Of a stretch of 64,000 nucleotides of DNA, positions 1 through 8,738 are shown in pieces. The DNA comes from Desulfocurvus sp. (lineage in GTDB: Bacteria; Desulfobacterota; Desulfovibrionia; Desulfovibrionales; Desulfovibrionaceae), in NCBI GenBank assembly GCA_020692325.1, contig JAIMKR010000004.1, forward strand, positions 108,401 through 172,400. Direction: 5' to 3'. Within the stretch, counting starts at the first letter, position 1. Each line of letters starts with the position of its first letter. The notes under the pieces are model-generated. The model made no database searches, had not been told where the DNA came from, and saw nothing but the letters and a program-made list of their open reading frames with translations. Position numbers and translations under genes: made by a program.

Positions 1-665
1 GCCGACAGGTGCGGAAGGTGAAAAGCGTCGGCGAAGGGCAAAGACAGCCAACACCTCGATAAAGGAAAATCTCCTTTTGCGCAGGGGCCGGGGAGAACGC
101 AAGGGATTCCGAATGGGATCGACAGCCGGAAGCATACCCACGCCCCCCCCACAACGTCGCGACGGAAGAACACGCTCCGCGCGGTCTTTCAGTCGAAGAG
201 GGAATCGACGGAATGGAAGACAACGCCCGAATCGACTCCGGCACGGCGACAAAATCCGGCGACGGAGCGCGGGCCCACCCGTGTCACCTTGAAAAGCCCT
301 TGGAAGGGAGACACGGGGGGAAAACCTTTCCAGCGGAAAGGTTTCCCCCCGATTCTTTCTCATACTGAACGGAGGTATGAATCACTTTTTCATATAAAAT
401 AGGGTTCACCTCGCCGAATCCAACTTCACTCCATGCTTCAAAGGGAACGATGCGGATTCGGAGGCGGCCCACATTCGCACATGATGCGCCAGACGTATCG
501 CTCTTTCCACGGAAACGTATTGACTTAGCCTCCAACTTGTGCATCAACTAAAGAGATGCAGGGAGAGGGGGGCACGCCCGGCGAAACGCCCGCGAGCCCC
601 CGCGCGATGTCACACTCCTGCGCCCCAAAACCCCCAACGTGACCCCAACCCCTAGGAGGCTCACA
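1..665. other. Left-edge region without a recognisable gene
   Basis: No convincing coding sequence is seen in these 665 bases. Short open frames on both strands have arginine- and proline-rich compositions typical of shadow frames in GC-rich DNA, and none has a good ribosome binding site. The region holds one copy of the AAACCTTTCC hairpin repeat (listed separately) and a short AT-richer patch near 360-400. It presumably contains the promoter of the aldehyde dehydrogenase gene, but I could not pick out clear -35/-10 or -24/-12 boxes. Confidence 0.5.
281..350 (+). repeat. Dispersed hairpin repeat R1, copy a
   Basis: Arms AAACCTTTCC (322-331) and GGAAAGGTTT (335-344) pair perfectly around AGC. 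They are extended by GGGGGG (315-320) pairing with CCCCCC (345-350). The left flank (about 286-305) has a CACCTTGAAAAGCC block that recurs in the other copies at about 31.4, 42.15 and 60.1 kb. All copies are intergenic. Confidence 0.8.
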
Positions 666-2141
666 GTGAAGACGCAGATCGACAAACAGTACAAACTGTT
701 CATTGGCGGCAAGTGGGTCAAGAGCACCGCCGGCGACACCTTCACCACCACCAATCCCGCCAACGGGGAAGCGCTCGCCACCTGCGTCGACGCCAGCGCC
801 GAGGATGTGGATTTGGCTGTCAAGGCCGCGTGGAAGGCCTTCGAATCCTGGAAGCGCACCAGCGCCCAGGAGCGCGCCACGGTGTTGCTGCGCATCGCCG
901 ACCTCATCGACCAGAACGCCGAGCATCTGGCCATGGTGGAGACCCTGGACAACGGCAAACCCATCCGCGAGACCTCGGGCATCGATGTGCCGCTGTCCTC
1001 GGACCACTTCCGCTACTTCGCGGGGGCCATCCGCGCCGAGGAGGGTAGCGCGGTGATGATCGACGACCAGACCATGAGCATCATCCTGCATGAGCCCCTC
1101 GGCGTGGTCGGACAGATCATCCCCTGGAACTTCCCGCTGCTCATGGCCGCCTGGAAGATCGCCCCGGCGCTGGCCGCCGGCGACTGTGTGGTCATCAAAC
1201 CCTCCAGCGAAACGCCGCTGAGCGTGCTGGAACTGGCCAAGCTGCTGGAGAAAGTGCTGCCGGCCGGCGTGGTCAACGTCATCACCGGCCGGGGCTCCAA
1301 GTCCGGCAACTACATGCTGGAGCATCCCGGCTTCCGCAAGCTGGCCTTCACCGGTTCCACGGAGGTGGGCTACACAGTGGCCGACGCCGCGGCCAAGAAG
1401 CTCATTCCGGCCACGCTGGAGCTCGGCGGCAAATCCGCCAACATCATCTTCCCCGACGCCCCCTTCGAGAAGGCGCTGGAGGGCATTCAGCTGGGCATCC
1501 TGTTCAATCAGGGGCAGGTGTGCTGCGCCGGCTCGCGCGTGTTCGTGCATGAGGACGTGTACGACAAGTACGTGAAAGCCGCCGCAGCCGCCTTCGGCAA
1601 GATCAAGGTGGGGCTTCCCTGGGAGAAGGACACCATAATGGGTTCGCAGATCAACAAGCGGCAGCTGGAAAAGATCCTGGCCTACATCGAGGTCGGCAAG
1701 GACGAGGGCGCCAAGGTGGCCGCCGGCGGCAAGCGCGCCGACGCCGGCGAACTGGCCAAGGGCAGCTTCATGCAGCCCACTCTGCTGGTGGACGTGAAGA
1801 ACTCCATGCGCGTGGCGCGGGAGGAAATCTTCGGCCCCGTGGCCACCGTCATCAAGTTCAAGGACGAGGACGAGGTCATCGCCATGGCCAACGATAACGA
1901 ATACGGCCTGGGCGGCGCCGTCTGGACGCGGGACATCAACCGCGCCATGCGTGTGGCCAGGAGCGTCGAGACCGGCCGCATGTGGGTGAACTGCTACAAC
2001 CTGCTGCCCGCGCACGCGCCGTTCGGCGGGTACAAGAAGTCGGGCGTGGGCCGCGAGACGCATCTGCAGATGCTGGCCCATTACACCCAGACCAAGAACA
2101 TCTTCATGCACATGTCCGAGAAGCCTCTCGGTCTGTACTAG
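666..2141 (+). CDS. NAD(P)-dependent aldehyde dehydrogenase
   Basis: Aldehyde dehydrogenase of the ALDH superfamily, oxidising aldehydes to carboxylates in the cytoplasm. The 491-residue product has the usual family length. It carries the general-base glutamate in LELGGKS (Glu252) and the nucleophilic cysteine in GQVCCAGSR (Cys286), 34 residues apart as in the family; PWNFP and FTGSTEVG are also present. The start is the GTG at 666, because AGGAGG lies six bases upstream; an upstream ATG at 639 in the same frame has no such site. A small DUF1858-like gene follows and may be co-transcribed. The real substrate cannot be told; acetaldehyde or other short aldehydes are plausible in an anaerobe. 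Confidence 0.93.
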   Translation: MKTQIDKQYKLFIGGKWVKSTAGDTFTTTNPANGEALATCVDASAEDVDLAVKAAWKAFESWKRTSAQERATVLLRIADLIDQNAEHLAMVETLDNGKPIRETSGIDVPLSSDHFRYFAGAIRAEEGSAVMIDDQTMSIILHEPLGVVGQIIPWNFPLLMAAWKIAPALAAGDCVVIKPSSETPLSVLELAKLLEKVLPAGVVNVITGRGSKSGNYMLEHPGFRKLAFTGSTEVGYTVADAAAKKLIPATLELGGKSANIIFPDAPFEKALEGIQLGILFNQGQVCCAGSRVFVHEDVYDKYVKAAAAAFGKIKVGLPWEKDTIMGSQINKRQLEKILAYIEVGKDEGAKVAAGGKRADAGELAKGSFMQPTLLVDVKNSMRVAREEIFGPVATVIKFKDEDEVIAMANDNEYGLGGAVWTRDINRAMRVARSVETGRMWVNCYNLLPAHAPFGGYKKSGVGRETHLQMLAHYTQTKNIFMHMSEKPLGLY

Positions 2142-2211
2142 CGGTCGCCGGCGGGGCGGCGTCTCCGGTCCACGGGGGACCGCCCCGCTTCCGGCGGCGG
2201 AGGATGCCGCC

Positions 2212-2439
2212 ATGTACGACAAGCTCCCCGACCTGCCCGTCACCATGGACACCCCCGCCGAGGAGGTGCTGAACCTGCCCGGCGCCATGACCTACTGCGT
2301 CAAAAACGGAATATCGCCCTTTTCCTGCGCGGGGGAATACCCCGGCAGCATCGGCGAGCTGCTCGCGCGGCGCAACGCCAAGGACCCGGCGGGGTTCATC
2401 GCCGGGCTCAACGAGCTGGCCCGCGGCGGCGGCCGATAG
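2212..2439 (+). CDS. Small DUF1858-like (redox-disulfide type) protein
   Basis: A 75-residue protein preceded by GGAGG. Its pattern (acidic start, helix, YCVKNGISPFSCAGEYPGSI, then helix) resembles the DUF1858 or hybrid-cluster-protein-associated redox disulfide domain, in which two cysteines flank a short loop. Here the two cysteines are nine residues apart, not in a CxxC, so the redox idea is uncertain. It lies 70 bases after the aldehyde dehydrogenase stop on the same strand, and a functional link to that enzyme is only inferred from position. It ends seven bases before the end of the convergent cheV gene. Confidence 0.6.
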   Translation: MYDKLPDLPVTMDTPAEEVLNLPGAMTYCVKNGISPFSCAGEYPGSIGELLARRNAKDPAGFIAGLNELARGGGR

Positions 2440-2445
2440 CCGGAG

Positions 2446-3429
2446 CTACAGGGTTATTCCCTGCCGCTCGGCGATGAGCTCGAAGGCGCGCCGGGTCAGG
2501 GTGGCTATGTCCGGCTTGGAGACCTGATCGTCCGCGCCGACGCTTTCGCCCTTGTGCCGCAGACGGTCGGTGATGAGCGAGGAGAACAGGATCACCGGCA
2601 GCTGCTTGAGCGTCGGATCGTCCTTGATGCGCCGGGTCAGGTTGTGTCCGTCCATAACGGGCATTTCGATGTCCGAGACGACGATGTCCACAAAGTCCGT
2701 GACCGGGACATTGGCCTGCGCGGCCCTGTCGCGCAAGGCGCAAAGGCTGTCCCAGGCCTCCTGGCCGTTGATGGTCTGCGTGACCTCGAAACCGGCCTTC
2801 TCCAGCATGGAGCCGATCATGCGGCGGATGCTGGTGGAGTCGTCGGTGATGAGCGCGCGATAGTGCTCCTTCTTGACGGGCTTCTTCTTCCCGATGTCGG
2901 TGAGTTCCGCCTCGCCGAAGCGCATGGCCAGCCCGGGGTTGAGGTCGGCCAGGATCTTCTCCATGTCCAGAATGAGCAGGATGCGGTCGTCGAAGCGCAC
3001 CACGCCGGTGACGCTGGAGCCGGAATACTCGTTGAGGTGGCGACCCGGCGGCTCCACCTGCGTCCAGCTGAGACGGTGAATGCGGTTGACGCCGGAGACC
3101 ATGAAGGCCGAGGTCATCCGGTTGAATTCGCTGACGATGACCTTGGTGTCCTGCCGCGGGGTGGACATGCCCTTGCCCAGCCACAGGGCCAGATCGATGA
3201 GCGGAATGATCCGCGAGCGAAGGTTGAAGGCCCCGAGCACCGAGGGATGCGGAATCTCCGGCAACTGCGTCACCACGGGCATTCGGATAATCTCCAACAC
3301 CTTGGCCACGTTGACGCCGTAAAACCCCCGGTAGGTCTTCCCCGAGGAAGGGTCCTTCTCGTCGATGAAGAACTCCACCAACTCCAATTCGTTAGTGCCG
3401 GACTCGAGCAGAATGTTCGTCTGGCTCAT
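2446..3429 (-). CDS. cheV: Chemotaxis coupling protein CheV (CheW-receiver)
   Basis: CheV couples chemoreceptors to the kinase CheA and can be phosphorylated to adapt signalling at the inner face of the membrane. The 327-residue protein has an N-terminal CheW-like domain (about 15-170; GFYGVNVAKVLEI, LGAFNLRSRIIPLIDL). A C-terminal receiver domain (about 190-325) follows, with acidic pocket TDDS, phospho-acceptor Asp in VSDIEMPVMDG and Lys in SKPD. Length fits the family. It is monocistronic here, and its upstream region faces the pilus operon promoter. A GATACGTATC palindrome lies about 40 bases upstream of the start and is also found upstream of pilT. Confidence 0.93.
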   Translation of the reverse strand: MSQTNILLESGTNELELVEFFIDEKDPSSGKTYRGFYGVNVAKVLEIIRMPVVTQLPEIPHPSVLGAFNLRSRIIPLIDLALWLGKGMSTPRQDTKVIVSEFNRMTSAFMVSGVNRIHRLSWTQVEPPGRHLNEYSGSSVTGVVRFDDRILLILDMEKILADLNPGLAMRFGEAELTDIGKKKPVKKEHYRALITDDSTSIRRMIGSMLEKAGFEVTQTINGQEAWDSLCALRDRAAQANVPVTDFVDIVVSDIEMPVMDGHNLTRRIKDDPTLKQLPVILFSSLITDRLRHKGESVGADDQVSKPDIATLTRRAFELIAERQGITL

Positions 3430-3812
3430 GGGCCCTCCACATGGCTACTGACGATTTTCGTAGGTTATGATACGTATCCGACTTTCCATGCGCTGTAAAC
3501 AGAATGCCCAGGCCACCACGAGGGAAATAGCATCTATCGACGAATCGACACGCCCGCGTCGGCCATTCGTTATCCGCAAGGCGCGGACCGCCTTGATCGC
3601 GGCGCGTTCCGGGGACGCGCGGCGGGGCATTTTGCCCTTGACTTTGCACCCGCTCCAGAACTACTATTGATTAGTATTTTTAAAAAAGTATAGATTTTTT
3701 TGCGGGAATCTATCAAACTTCACTAAAGATCGGATCGTCCCCCAACAGGGACGGCCCGATTTGTCTGTCTGCACAAAGCCGTCAGCATGGCCCGGGGACA
3801 ATCGGAGCGCGC
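3430..3812. other. Intergenic region between cheV and the pilus operon
   Basis: Divergent control region of 383 bases. It contains the palindrome GATACGTATC (3469-3478) followed three bases later by CTTTCC, and a good sigma-70-type promoter reading toward the pilus genes (listed separately). An AT-rich patch with T and A runs lies at about 3668-3725. No coding sequence is evident. Confidence 0.6.
3638..3667 (+). promoter_or_regulatory. Probable sigma-70 promoter of the pilus operon
   Basis: TTGACT (3638-3643) and TACTAT (3662-3667) are separated by 18 bases and sit about 145 bases upstream of the first pilus gene. They lie in the only AT-rich stretch of the region. Assignment is by sequence resemblance. 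Confidence 0.55.
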
Positions 3813-5903
3813 GTGAACCTCAAGGATCGCCTCACATCCACGGAAAATCTGCTGCGGACCATTCGCGGCGGCCAGGCTTCGGCGCGCGATTCCCAGTCCC
3901 CCGGCGGGCCGCCGGCCACGGCCTCCACCAAAGGCTCCATCTGGACGCGTCCCCTCAGCCTGCGCGCCCTGCTTCCCGGCCGGGAGCGGCGCGGCGCGCC
4001 CGGTGAGACGACGAACGCGGCGACCAACCCACCGTCCGGCGGAGCCGCCGGTTCTTTCTGGACCAGACCGCTGCGTCTGGGCGGCAAGGGCAAGCCGCTG
4101 AGCGTCGGCGTGAGCGTATGCGCCCAAACGTTGTGCGTGGCGGTGGTGCGCAAGAGTTCGGGGGAGCTCACCGCGACGCGGCGCTTTCCCATCGGTCCCG
4201 GCCAGGCGCCGGGGGAAAAGAGACACGCGGCCTTTCTGCGTCAGTGCCTGAACGAGGTCGGCGTCACCGCCGTCGGAGCGGACCTGTGGACGGTGCTGCG
4301 CTCGACGGATCTGGACCTGAACGTCGTCACCGTGCCCAAGCTCTCGGGCGCGAAGCTCGACGCGGCGGTGTACTGGACCCTGCAACGCGAAAAGAAATTC
4401 GCCGACGCCGAATACGTGCTGGATTACCTCGTCCTCGGGCCGACGGACGACGGGTCGGGCCGGCTCGACGCCCTCACCTGCCTGACGCGCAAGCAGGATG
4501 TGGAGACGCTGCGCGCGGGCTTTCTGGCGGCGGGCGCGCCTCTTTCCGGCATCACCGCCATCCCCAACGCCTTTCTCGGCATGTACCGCCGGGGCGCGGC
4601 CCTGCCGGAGTTCACCCTGGCGGCGAACATCCACGTGGAGACGGATTTCTCGACCATCGGCCTGTACACCGGGGACCGCCTCGTCTTCAGTCGCTTCATC
4701 CGCTCCAGCGGGGCCAGCATGGTGGAGGCCCTGGCCGACCACTACCAGCGGCTGGCCCGTCCCAACCCCGCCACGGTGGACGACCTGGAACTGCCCCTGC
4801 CCGGCGACGAGCCGGCCACGCCGGAGGGGCGGGATTCCGCGGCCGAGCCACTGACCACCGAGGAGGCGCGCGCCATGCTGCGCCACGTTTTGCTCGGCGG
4901 CCCGCGGCCGGACTGCGCCGACAAGGTCCCGACGGTGACTCCGGCCGAGTGCGTCGACATCATCGCCCCGGCCATCGAGCGGCTGGCGCGGCAGGTGGAG
5001 CGCACCCTGGACTATTACGCCGGAGCGAAGCAGGTCCGCTGCGACGCCCTGCACCTGAGCGGCGAAATTTTCAGCTCCGGCGCCATCGCCCAGACGCTGG
5101 CCGGACAGCTCGGCTTCACGCCCACGCTTTTCGACACCGTCGCCATGACTCCCGGCGGAGGCGCGCTGACGCCCGAGGCCGACCACATGATTCTGGCCCC
5201 CGCCATCGCCGCCGCCTATTCCCAGACCGGGCGCGGCATCAACCTGCTGGACACGTACACCACGCGCACCGAGCGCGAGGCCCGGCGCACCGCCACCAGC
5301 CGTATGCTCATGGGGTTGGCCGGGTGCATGGCGCTGCTCGGCTGCGTCGGGTTCCTCATGGAGAACACCAATCGCGACAAACGCGCGCAGCTCGAACGGG
5401 TCAAGCAGGACATCGCGGCCCTGGGCCCCACCCTCGACGACTCGACCGTGCGGGCCAAGGCCGAGGCCTATCGCGACCGGCAGCAGGCCCTGCGCGAGGC
5501 CGCCAGCCGGCTCCTGGCCCCCGCCGCCCTGGTCGAGATCGGCAACTGCGCGCCGGAGAACGTACGCATCATTTCCTTCACCGCCGAGTATCCGCCGCCC
5601 AGCACGACGTCGCCCGGCCAACCAGGACAGCCCGGCCAGCCAGGTCAACCTGGACAACCAGGACAACCCACGCCGCAGCCGGCCGCCGGAGCCAAGGCCG
5701 CGCCCAAGTCCAACGGCGTCATCAGCATCGAGGGCGTCGTCAGCGGGGATCAGGCGGAATTCGACGCCGGTCTGGCCCGGTTCATCCTTTCACTGCAGGC
5801 CTCGCCCATGTTCTTCATGCCCGTTGTCAACGAGTCGGGACTGAAGGATCTGAGTGACGGAGGCCAGGTGCTCGCTTTCAGCATGCACATCGGGGTGAAG
5901 TGA
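3813..5903 (+). CDS. Pilus assembly protein, PilM-PilN-type fusion (MshI-like)
   Basis: First gene of the pilus operon; GTG start with GGAG five bases upstream. The 696-residue product begins with a low-complexity region containing two similar blocks (WTRPLSL and WTRPLRL). An actin-fold PilM/GspL-like ATPase domain follows (about 95-490). One transmembrane helix (around 495-515) leads into a PilN-like C-terminal segment with a coiled coil (about 517-575). A run of six GQP triplets lies near residue 600, encoded at 5617-5668, followed by a final small domain. PilM and PilN are usually separate proteins that recruit each other at the inner membrane; here one chain appears to do both, as in GspL-type or MshI-type proteins. 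The assignment rests on fold-level pattern and operon position. Confidence 0.8.
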   Translation: MNLKDRLTSTENLLRTIRGGQASARDSQSPGGPPATASTKGSIWTRPLSLRALLPGRERRGAPGETTNAATNPPSGGAAGSFWTRPLRLGGKGKPLSVGVSVCAQTLCVAVVRKSSGELTATRRFPIGPGQAPGEKRHAAFLRQCLNEVGVTAVGADLWTVLRSTDLDLNVVTVPKLSGAKLDAAVYWTLQREKKFADAEYVLDYLVLGPTDDGSGRLDALTCLTRKQDVETLRAGFLAAGAPLSGITAIPNAFLGMYRRGAALPEFTLAANIHVETDFSTIGLYTGDRLVFSRFIRSSGASMVEALADHYQRLARPNPATVDDLELPLPGDEPATPEGRDSAAEPLTTEEARAMLRHVLLGGPRPDCADKVPTVTPAECVDIIAPAIERLARQVERTLDYYAGAKQVRCDALHLSGEIFSSGAIAQTLAGQLGFTPTLFDTVAMTPGGGALTPEADHMILAPAIAAAYSQTGRGINLLDTYTTRTEREARRTATSRMLMGLAGCMALLGCVGFLMENTNRDKRAQLERVKQDIAALGPTLDDSTVRAKAEAYRDRQQALREAASRLLAPAALVEIGNCAPENVRIISFTAEYPPPSTTSPGQPGQPGQPGQPGQPGQPTPQPAAGAKAAPKSNGVISIEGVVSGDQAEFDAGLARFILSLQASPMFFMPVVNESGLKDLSDGGQVLAFSMHIGVK

Positions 5904-6451
5904 TGACGCTCAATCTGAGCAAGGAGATCAAGCTCTCGCCGCGGATGCGCCAGCTGGCCGCGCGGTTCGGGCTGGGGGCGCTGCTGCTGGCCGTCGCGGC
6001 CTACGTGCTGGTGGCGATGCCCTGGGTGGAAGGCCGCCGGTTGGACCGGCAGCTGGCGCAGGCCCGGCAGGATCTGGAGCGCAGGGAGCGGATCATGCCC
6101 GTGCTGGCCGGTCTGAACGCGGCCGACAACGACACCATCGACGCCCTGGCAGCGCCCAAGTCCCGGCCTCTGCCGCGCGCGCAAGCCTATCAGCTCAGCG
6201 AACAGTTGACGCGGATGGCCACGGCCGCCGGCCTGGAGACCTTGCAGGCCACGCTGAACACGGCCACACTGGCCCAGGAGCCGGACACGATCCAGGCCCA
6301 GGGGGTTTTCGCCGGAGAGGTGGGCGGCGTGCGCGCCATGCTCAAGGCCATCGCGCGGATGCCGAGCCTCGCGCGCGTCGAACGCGTGGAAATCCGCGCC
6401 GTGGACGACCGACTGGAAATGATGGTGCTGCTGCGCGTGGCCCTGGGCTGA
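5903..6451 (+). CDS. PilO/GspM-like inner-membrane alignment protein (MshJ-like)
   Basis: A 182-residue bitopic protein. It has a short cytoplasmic N-terminus, one transmembrane helix (about 25-42; GALLLAVAAYVLVAM), a coiled-coil stretch (about 45-70) and a small C-terminal periplasmic alpha/beta domain, the PilO/GspM layout. The ATG at 5903 overlaps the stop of the previous gene (TGATG), which implies translational coupling; a GTG one codon earlier is the alternative. PilO-type proteins pair with PilN and PilP to connect the platform to the secretin. Sequence identity in this family is low, so the call leans on topology and position. Confidence 0.75.
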   Translation: MTLNLSKEIKLSPRMRQLAARFGLGALLLAVAAYVLVAMPWVEGRRLDRQLAQARQDLERRERIMPVLAGLNAADNDTIDALAAPKSRPLPRAQAYQLSEQLTRMATAAGLETLQATLNTATLAQEPDTIQAQGVFAGEVGGVRAMLKAIARMPSLARVERVEIRAVDDRLEMMVLLRVALG

Positions 6452-6480
6452 CGCGGGCCGGACGATTTTCGCGGGGAGAC

Positions 6481-6993
6481 ATGGAGAAACGGGAGAAAGT
6501 GTTGCTGGGCCTCGTGGCCGCGACCGCCCTGGCGGCGGGAATCACGCTGCTGTCCGGCCCGTCGCGCCCCACTGTGGCGTCCGCGCCCGTCACCGCCGCG
6601 GGTCTGGACGACGTGGTGCGCGACATGGAGCGGGCCAAGCTCACCCCGGAACTGACCTACCGTCTTTCCGTGCTGACGCAGAACGCCACGCTGGACCCCT
6701 TCTACGGACGGGTCTCCGCCATCGCGCAGGACAACGCCTCGCAGGGGGGGGACGAAATGGTGTACAGCGGCTACATGAAGATCGGGAACAAACTTTTCGC
6801 CGTCATCGACGGCATCGAATACGCCTGCGGCGACAGATTGGCCGACGGAAACTACGTGCTCTCGGCCATCGAGAAAAACGCCGTGCTGCTCGAGCGAACG
6901 GATAGCGCGAACGGCAGGAAATACACCAAGCGCATTCCCCTGGTGGAAGACGACGCAGACAAGATCCGCGTACGGGTGGTCAAACAACGATGA
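6481..6993 (+). CDS. PilP/GspC-like periplasmic pilus protein (MshK-like)
   Basis: A 170-residue protein with an N-terminal hydrophobic anchor (about 7-24) and a C-terminal beta-rich domain (about 95-165; MKIGNKLFAVIDG, YACGDRLADGNYVLSAI) like the homology region of GspC and PilP, which docks onto the secretin. A GGGGAG site precedes the ATG. It overlaps the secretin gene by four bases (ATGA), and this adjacency strengthens the call. No lipobox is seen, so it is probably held by its N-terminal helix instead of a lipid anchor as in PilP. Confidence 0.75.
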   Translation: MEKREKVLLGLVAATALAAGITLLSGPSRPTVASAPVTAAGLDDVVRDMERAKLTPELTYRLSVLTQNATLDPFYGRVSAIAQDNASQGGDEMVYSGYMKIGNKLFAVIDGIEYACGDRLADGNYVLSAIEKNAVLLERTDSANGRKYTKRIPLVEDDADKIRVRVVKQR

Positions 6994-8738
6994 ACCGAAT
7001 GCCCATGAAATCGCTGGCCCTCGCCTTGGCGCTCGCCTCCGCCACGCTTCTTGGCTGCGCTTCACAGCACAAGCCTTCTCCCGTGGAGAACGCCGCCAAC
7101 GTCTGGAAGGCCATGGAGCAACAGTCGCAGGGCCACTCCCCGCGCGGCCGGTTCGAGCTGGCGCAGCCGCCCATGGTCATCGACTCCCCGGCGGTGGACG
7201 GCCAAGCCACCACCAAACGGGCCGCCGCCCTGCCCACCGTGATTCTGAGCCTGCGCATGCACAACGCCGACGTGGTGGCCGTCTTGCAGGCCCTCTCCCG
7301 CGCGGCCGGGCGCAGCATCGTCATCAGCCCCGGCGTCACCGGCACCATCAACGTCAACATCGTCCAGCGGCCCTGGAACGAAATCTTCACCGGCATCCTT
7401 GCCGCCAACAGGCTCACCTACGCCGTGGACGGCAACACCATCCGCGTCATGGCCGCCGACGATCTGCAGGGCGAGCTGGACATGGAGACCATCCGCCGCA
7501 AGACCTTGGCCGAGCGCGCGGCCATGCTCAAGGAGACCCCGCTGGTGACCAGCGTGGCCAAGGTGCGCTTCGCCGACGCCAAACAGCTGCAAAAGACCGT
7601 CGAGGCCACCCTCACCAAGGACGAAAAGGGCCAGCCCATCGGCAACATCCAGGTGGACGAGCTCACCAACTCGCTCATCATCCAAAGCATCGGCCCGGAC
7701 ATTCCCAAGGTGACCCGCCTGCTGGCCAGGCTCGACGCCCCGCGCGCCCAGATCAAACTCAAGGCGCACATCGTGGAGACGACCAAGGAGGTCGCCCGCG
7801 ACCTCGGCATCCTGTGGGGCGGCAACTACTCCGGCCGGGTGCGCAGCGGCAACAACATCGGCGTCAGCGGATCCAAGTCCATCAGCCTGGACACCAACTC
7901 CTCGAGCAGCAGCACGAACACCACCACGGCCACGGTGGGCACCGGCAACCTGGGCGCGATGGGCGCGGCCTTCCCCGCCGCCAACGTGGCCTCCTCCGCC
8001 ACCGGTCTGGCGCTGGACCTCACCTTCGGCAAAACCAACAGCAACATTCTGGAATCGCAGCTGCAGGCCCTGGCCACGGAAAACAAACTGAACATCATCT
8101 CCAGCCCATCCATCGCCACCATGGACAACCAGAAGGCCTACACCGAGGCCGGCGAACGCGTGCCCTACCAGACCAGCACCGGCACCGGTTCGGACATCAC
8201 CTATTCCGTCAACTTCCAGGACGCCGTGCTGCGCCTGGAGATCACCCCGCACATCATCGACGACGAGTTCATCAAGCTCAAGGTGCTGGTGCAGAAGGAC
8301 GAGGTGGACAGCACACGTTCGGTCTCCGGCAACCCCTACATCCTCAAGAAGAAGACGGAGACCATGCTCATCGCCCGCAACGGCGAGACCGTGGTCATCT
8401 CCGGCCTGTCCAAGCTCAAGAACCAGCTGCAGGAGTCCGGCGTGCCGGGACTCATGAACGTGCCCGGCCTGGGCTGGCTGGCCAAAAGCCAAAGCAAGGA
8501 CGACCTCAAGGACGAGTTTATGATCTTCATCACGCCCACCGTGCTCTCCGACTGGAAGGCGAACGAACGACAGAAGTCCTACGAGGAATTGGAAAAAGAG
8601 CTGGCCGAGGCCAAGCGCGAGGTCAAGGAGGAAAAGAACGCCGCCGCAGCCAGAACTCACCGCATCGTCGAATCGCCCCTGACCGACGAACCGGTGATCA
8701 CCCGCGCCGAACCTGGCGCGGAGGGAGGCACGCAATGA
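6990..8738 (+). CDS. mshL: Type IV pilus secretin (MshL/PilQ-like lipoprotein)
   Basis: Outer-membrane secretin that forms the channel for the pilus fibre. The 582-residue precursor has a lipoprotein signal with lipobox LLGC (Cys about 23). An N0/N1-type region follows (about 75-240; LRMHNADVVAVLQALSRAAG). The secretin domain (about 255-525) contains VPYQTSTG, VLRLEITPHI and the C-terminal GLGWLAKSQ/EFMIFITP strands. A serine- and threonine-rich stretch near 295-310 lies where secretins have a lip loop. The tail (about 530-575) is charged and coiled-coil-like. The order secretin, ExeA-type ATPase, PilB-type ATPase is that of MSHA loci, hence the MshL label. Confidence 0.9.
   Translation: MNRMPMKSLALALALASATLLGCASQHKPSPVENAANVWKAMEQQSQGHSPRGRFELAQPPMVIDSPAVDGQATTKRAAALPTVILSLRMHNADVVAVLQALSRAAGRSIVISPGVTGTINVNIVQRPWNEIFTGILAANRLTYAVDGNTIRVMAADDLQGELDMETIRRKTLAERAAMLKETPLVTSVAKVRFADAKQLQKTVEATLTKDEKGQPIGNIQVDELTNSLIIQSIGPDIPKVTRLLARLDAPRAQIKLKAHIVETTKEVARDLGILWGGNYSGRVRSGNNIGVSGSKSISLDTNSSSSSTNTTTATVGTGNLGAMGAAFPAANVASSATGLALDLTFGKTNSNILESQLQALATENKLNIISSPSIATMDNQKAYTEAGERVPYQTSTGTGSDITYSVNFQDAVLRLEITPHIIDDEFIKLKVLVQKDEVDSTRSVSGNPYILKKKTETMLIARNGETVVISGLSKLKNQLQESGVPGLMNVPGLGWLAKSQSKDDLKDEFMIFITPTVLSDWKANERQKSYEELEKELAEAKREVKEEKNAAAARTHRIVESPLTDEPVITRAEPGAEGGTQ

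Noticed and set aside
60-80. AAAGGAAAATCTCCTTTT hairpin as a terminator of a gene left of the window
   Set aside because: Stem is only six pairs, AT-rich, and no coding end is visible before it.
77-292. Arg-rich small frame near the left edge
   Set aside because: No ribosome site, composition of a shadow frame, and its end runs into a repeat.
525-2288. Very long open frame on the minus strand across the aldehyde dehydrogenase gene
   Set aside because: Antisense shadow of a clear ALDH gene; His/Gly/Val-rich translation without motifs, as expected from GC-rich codon bias.
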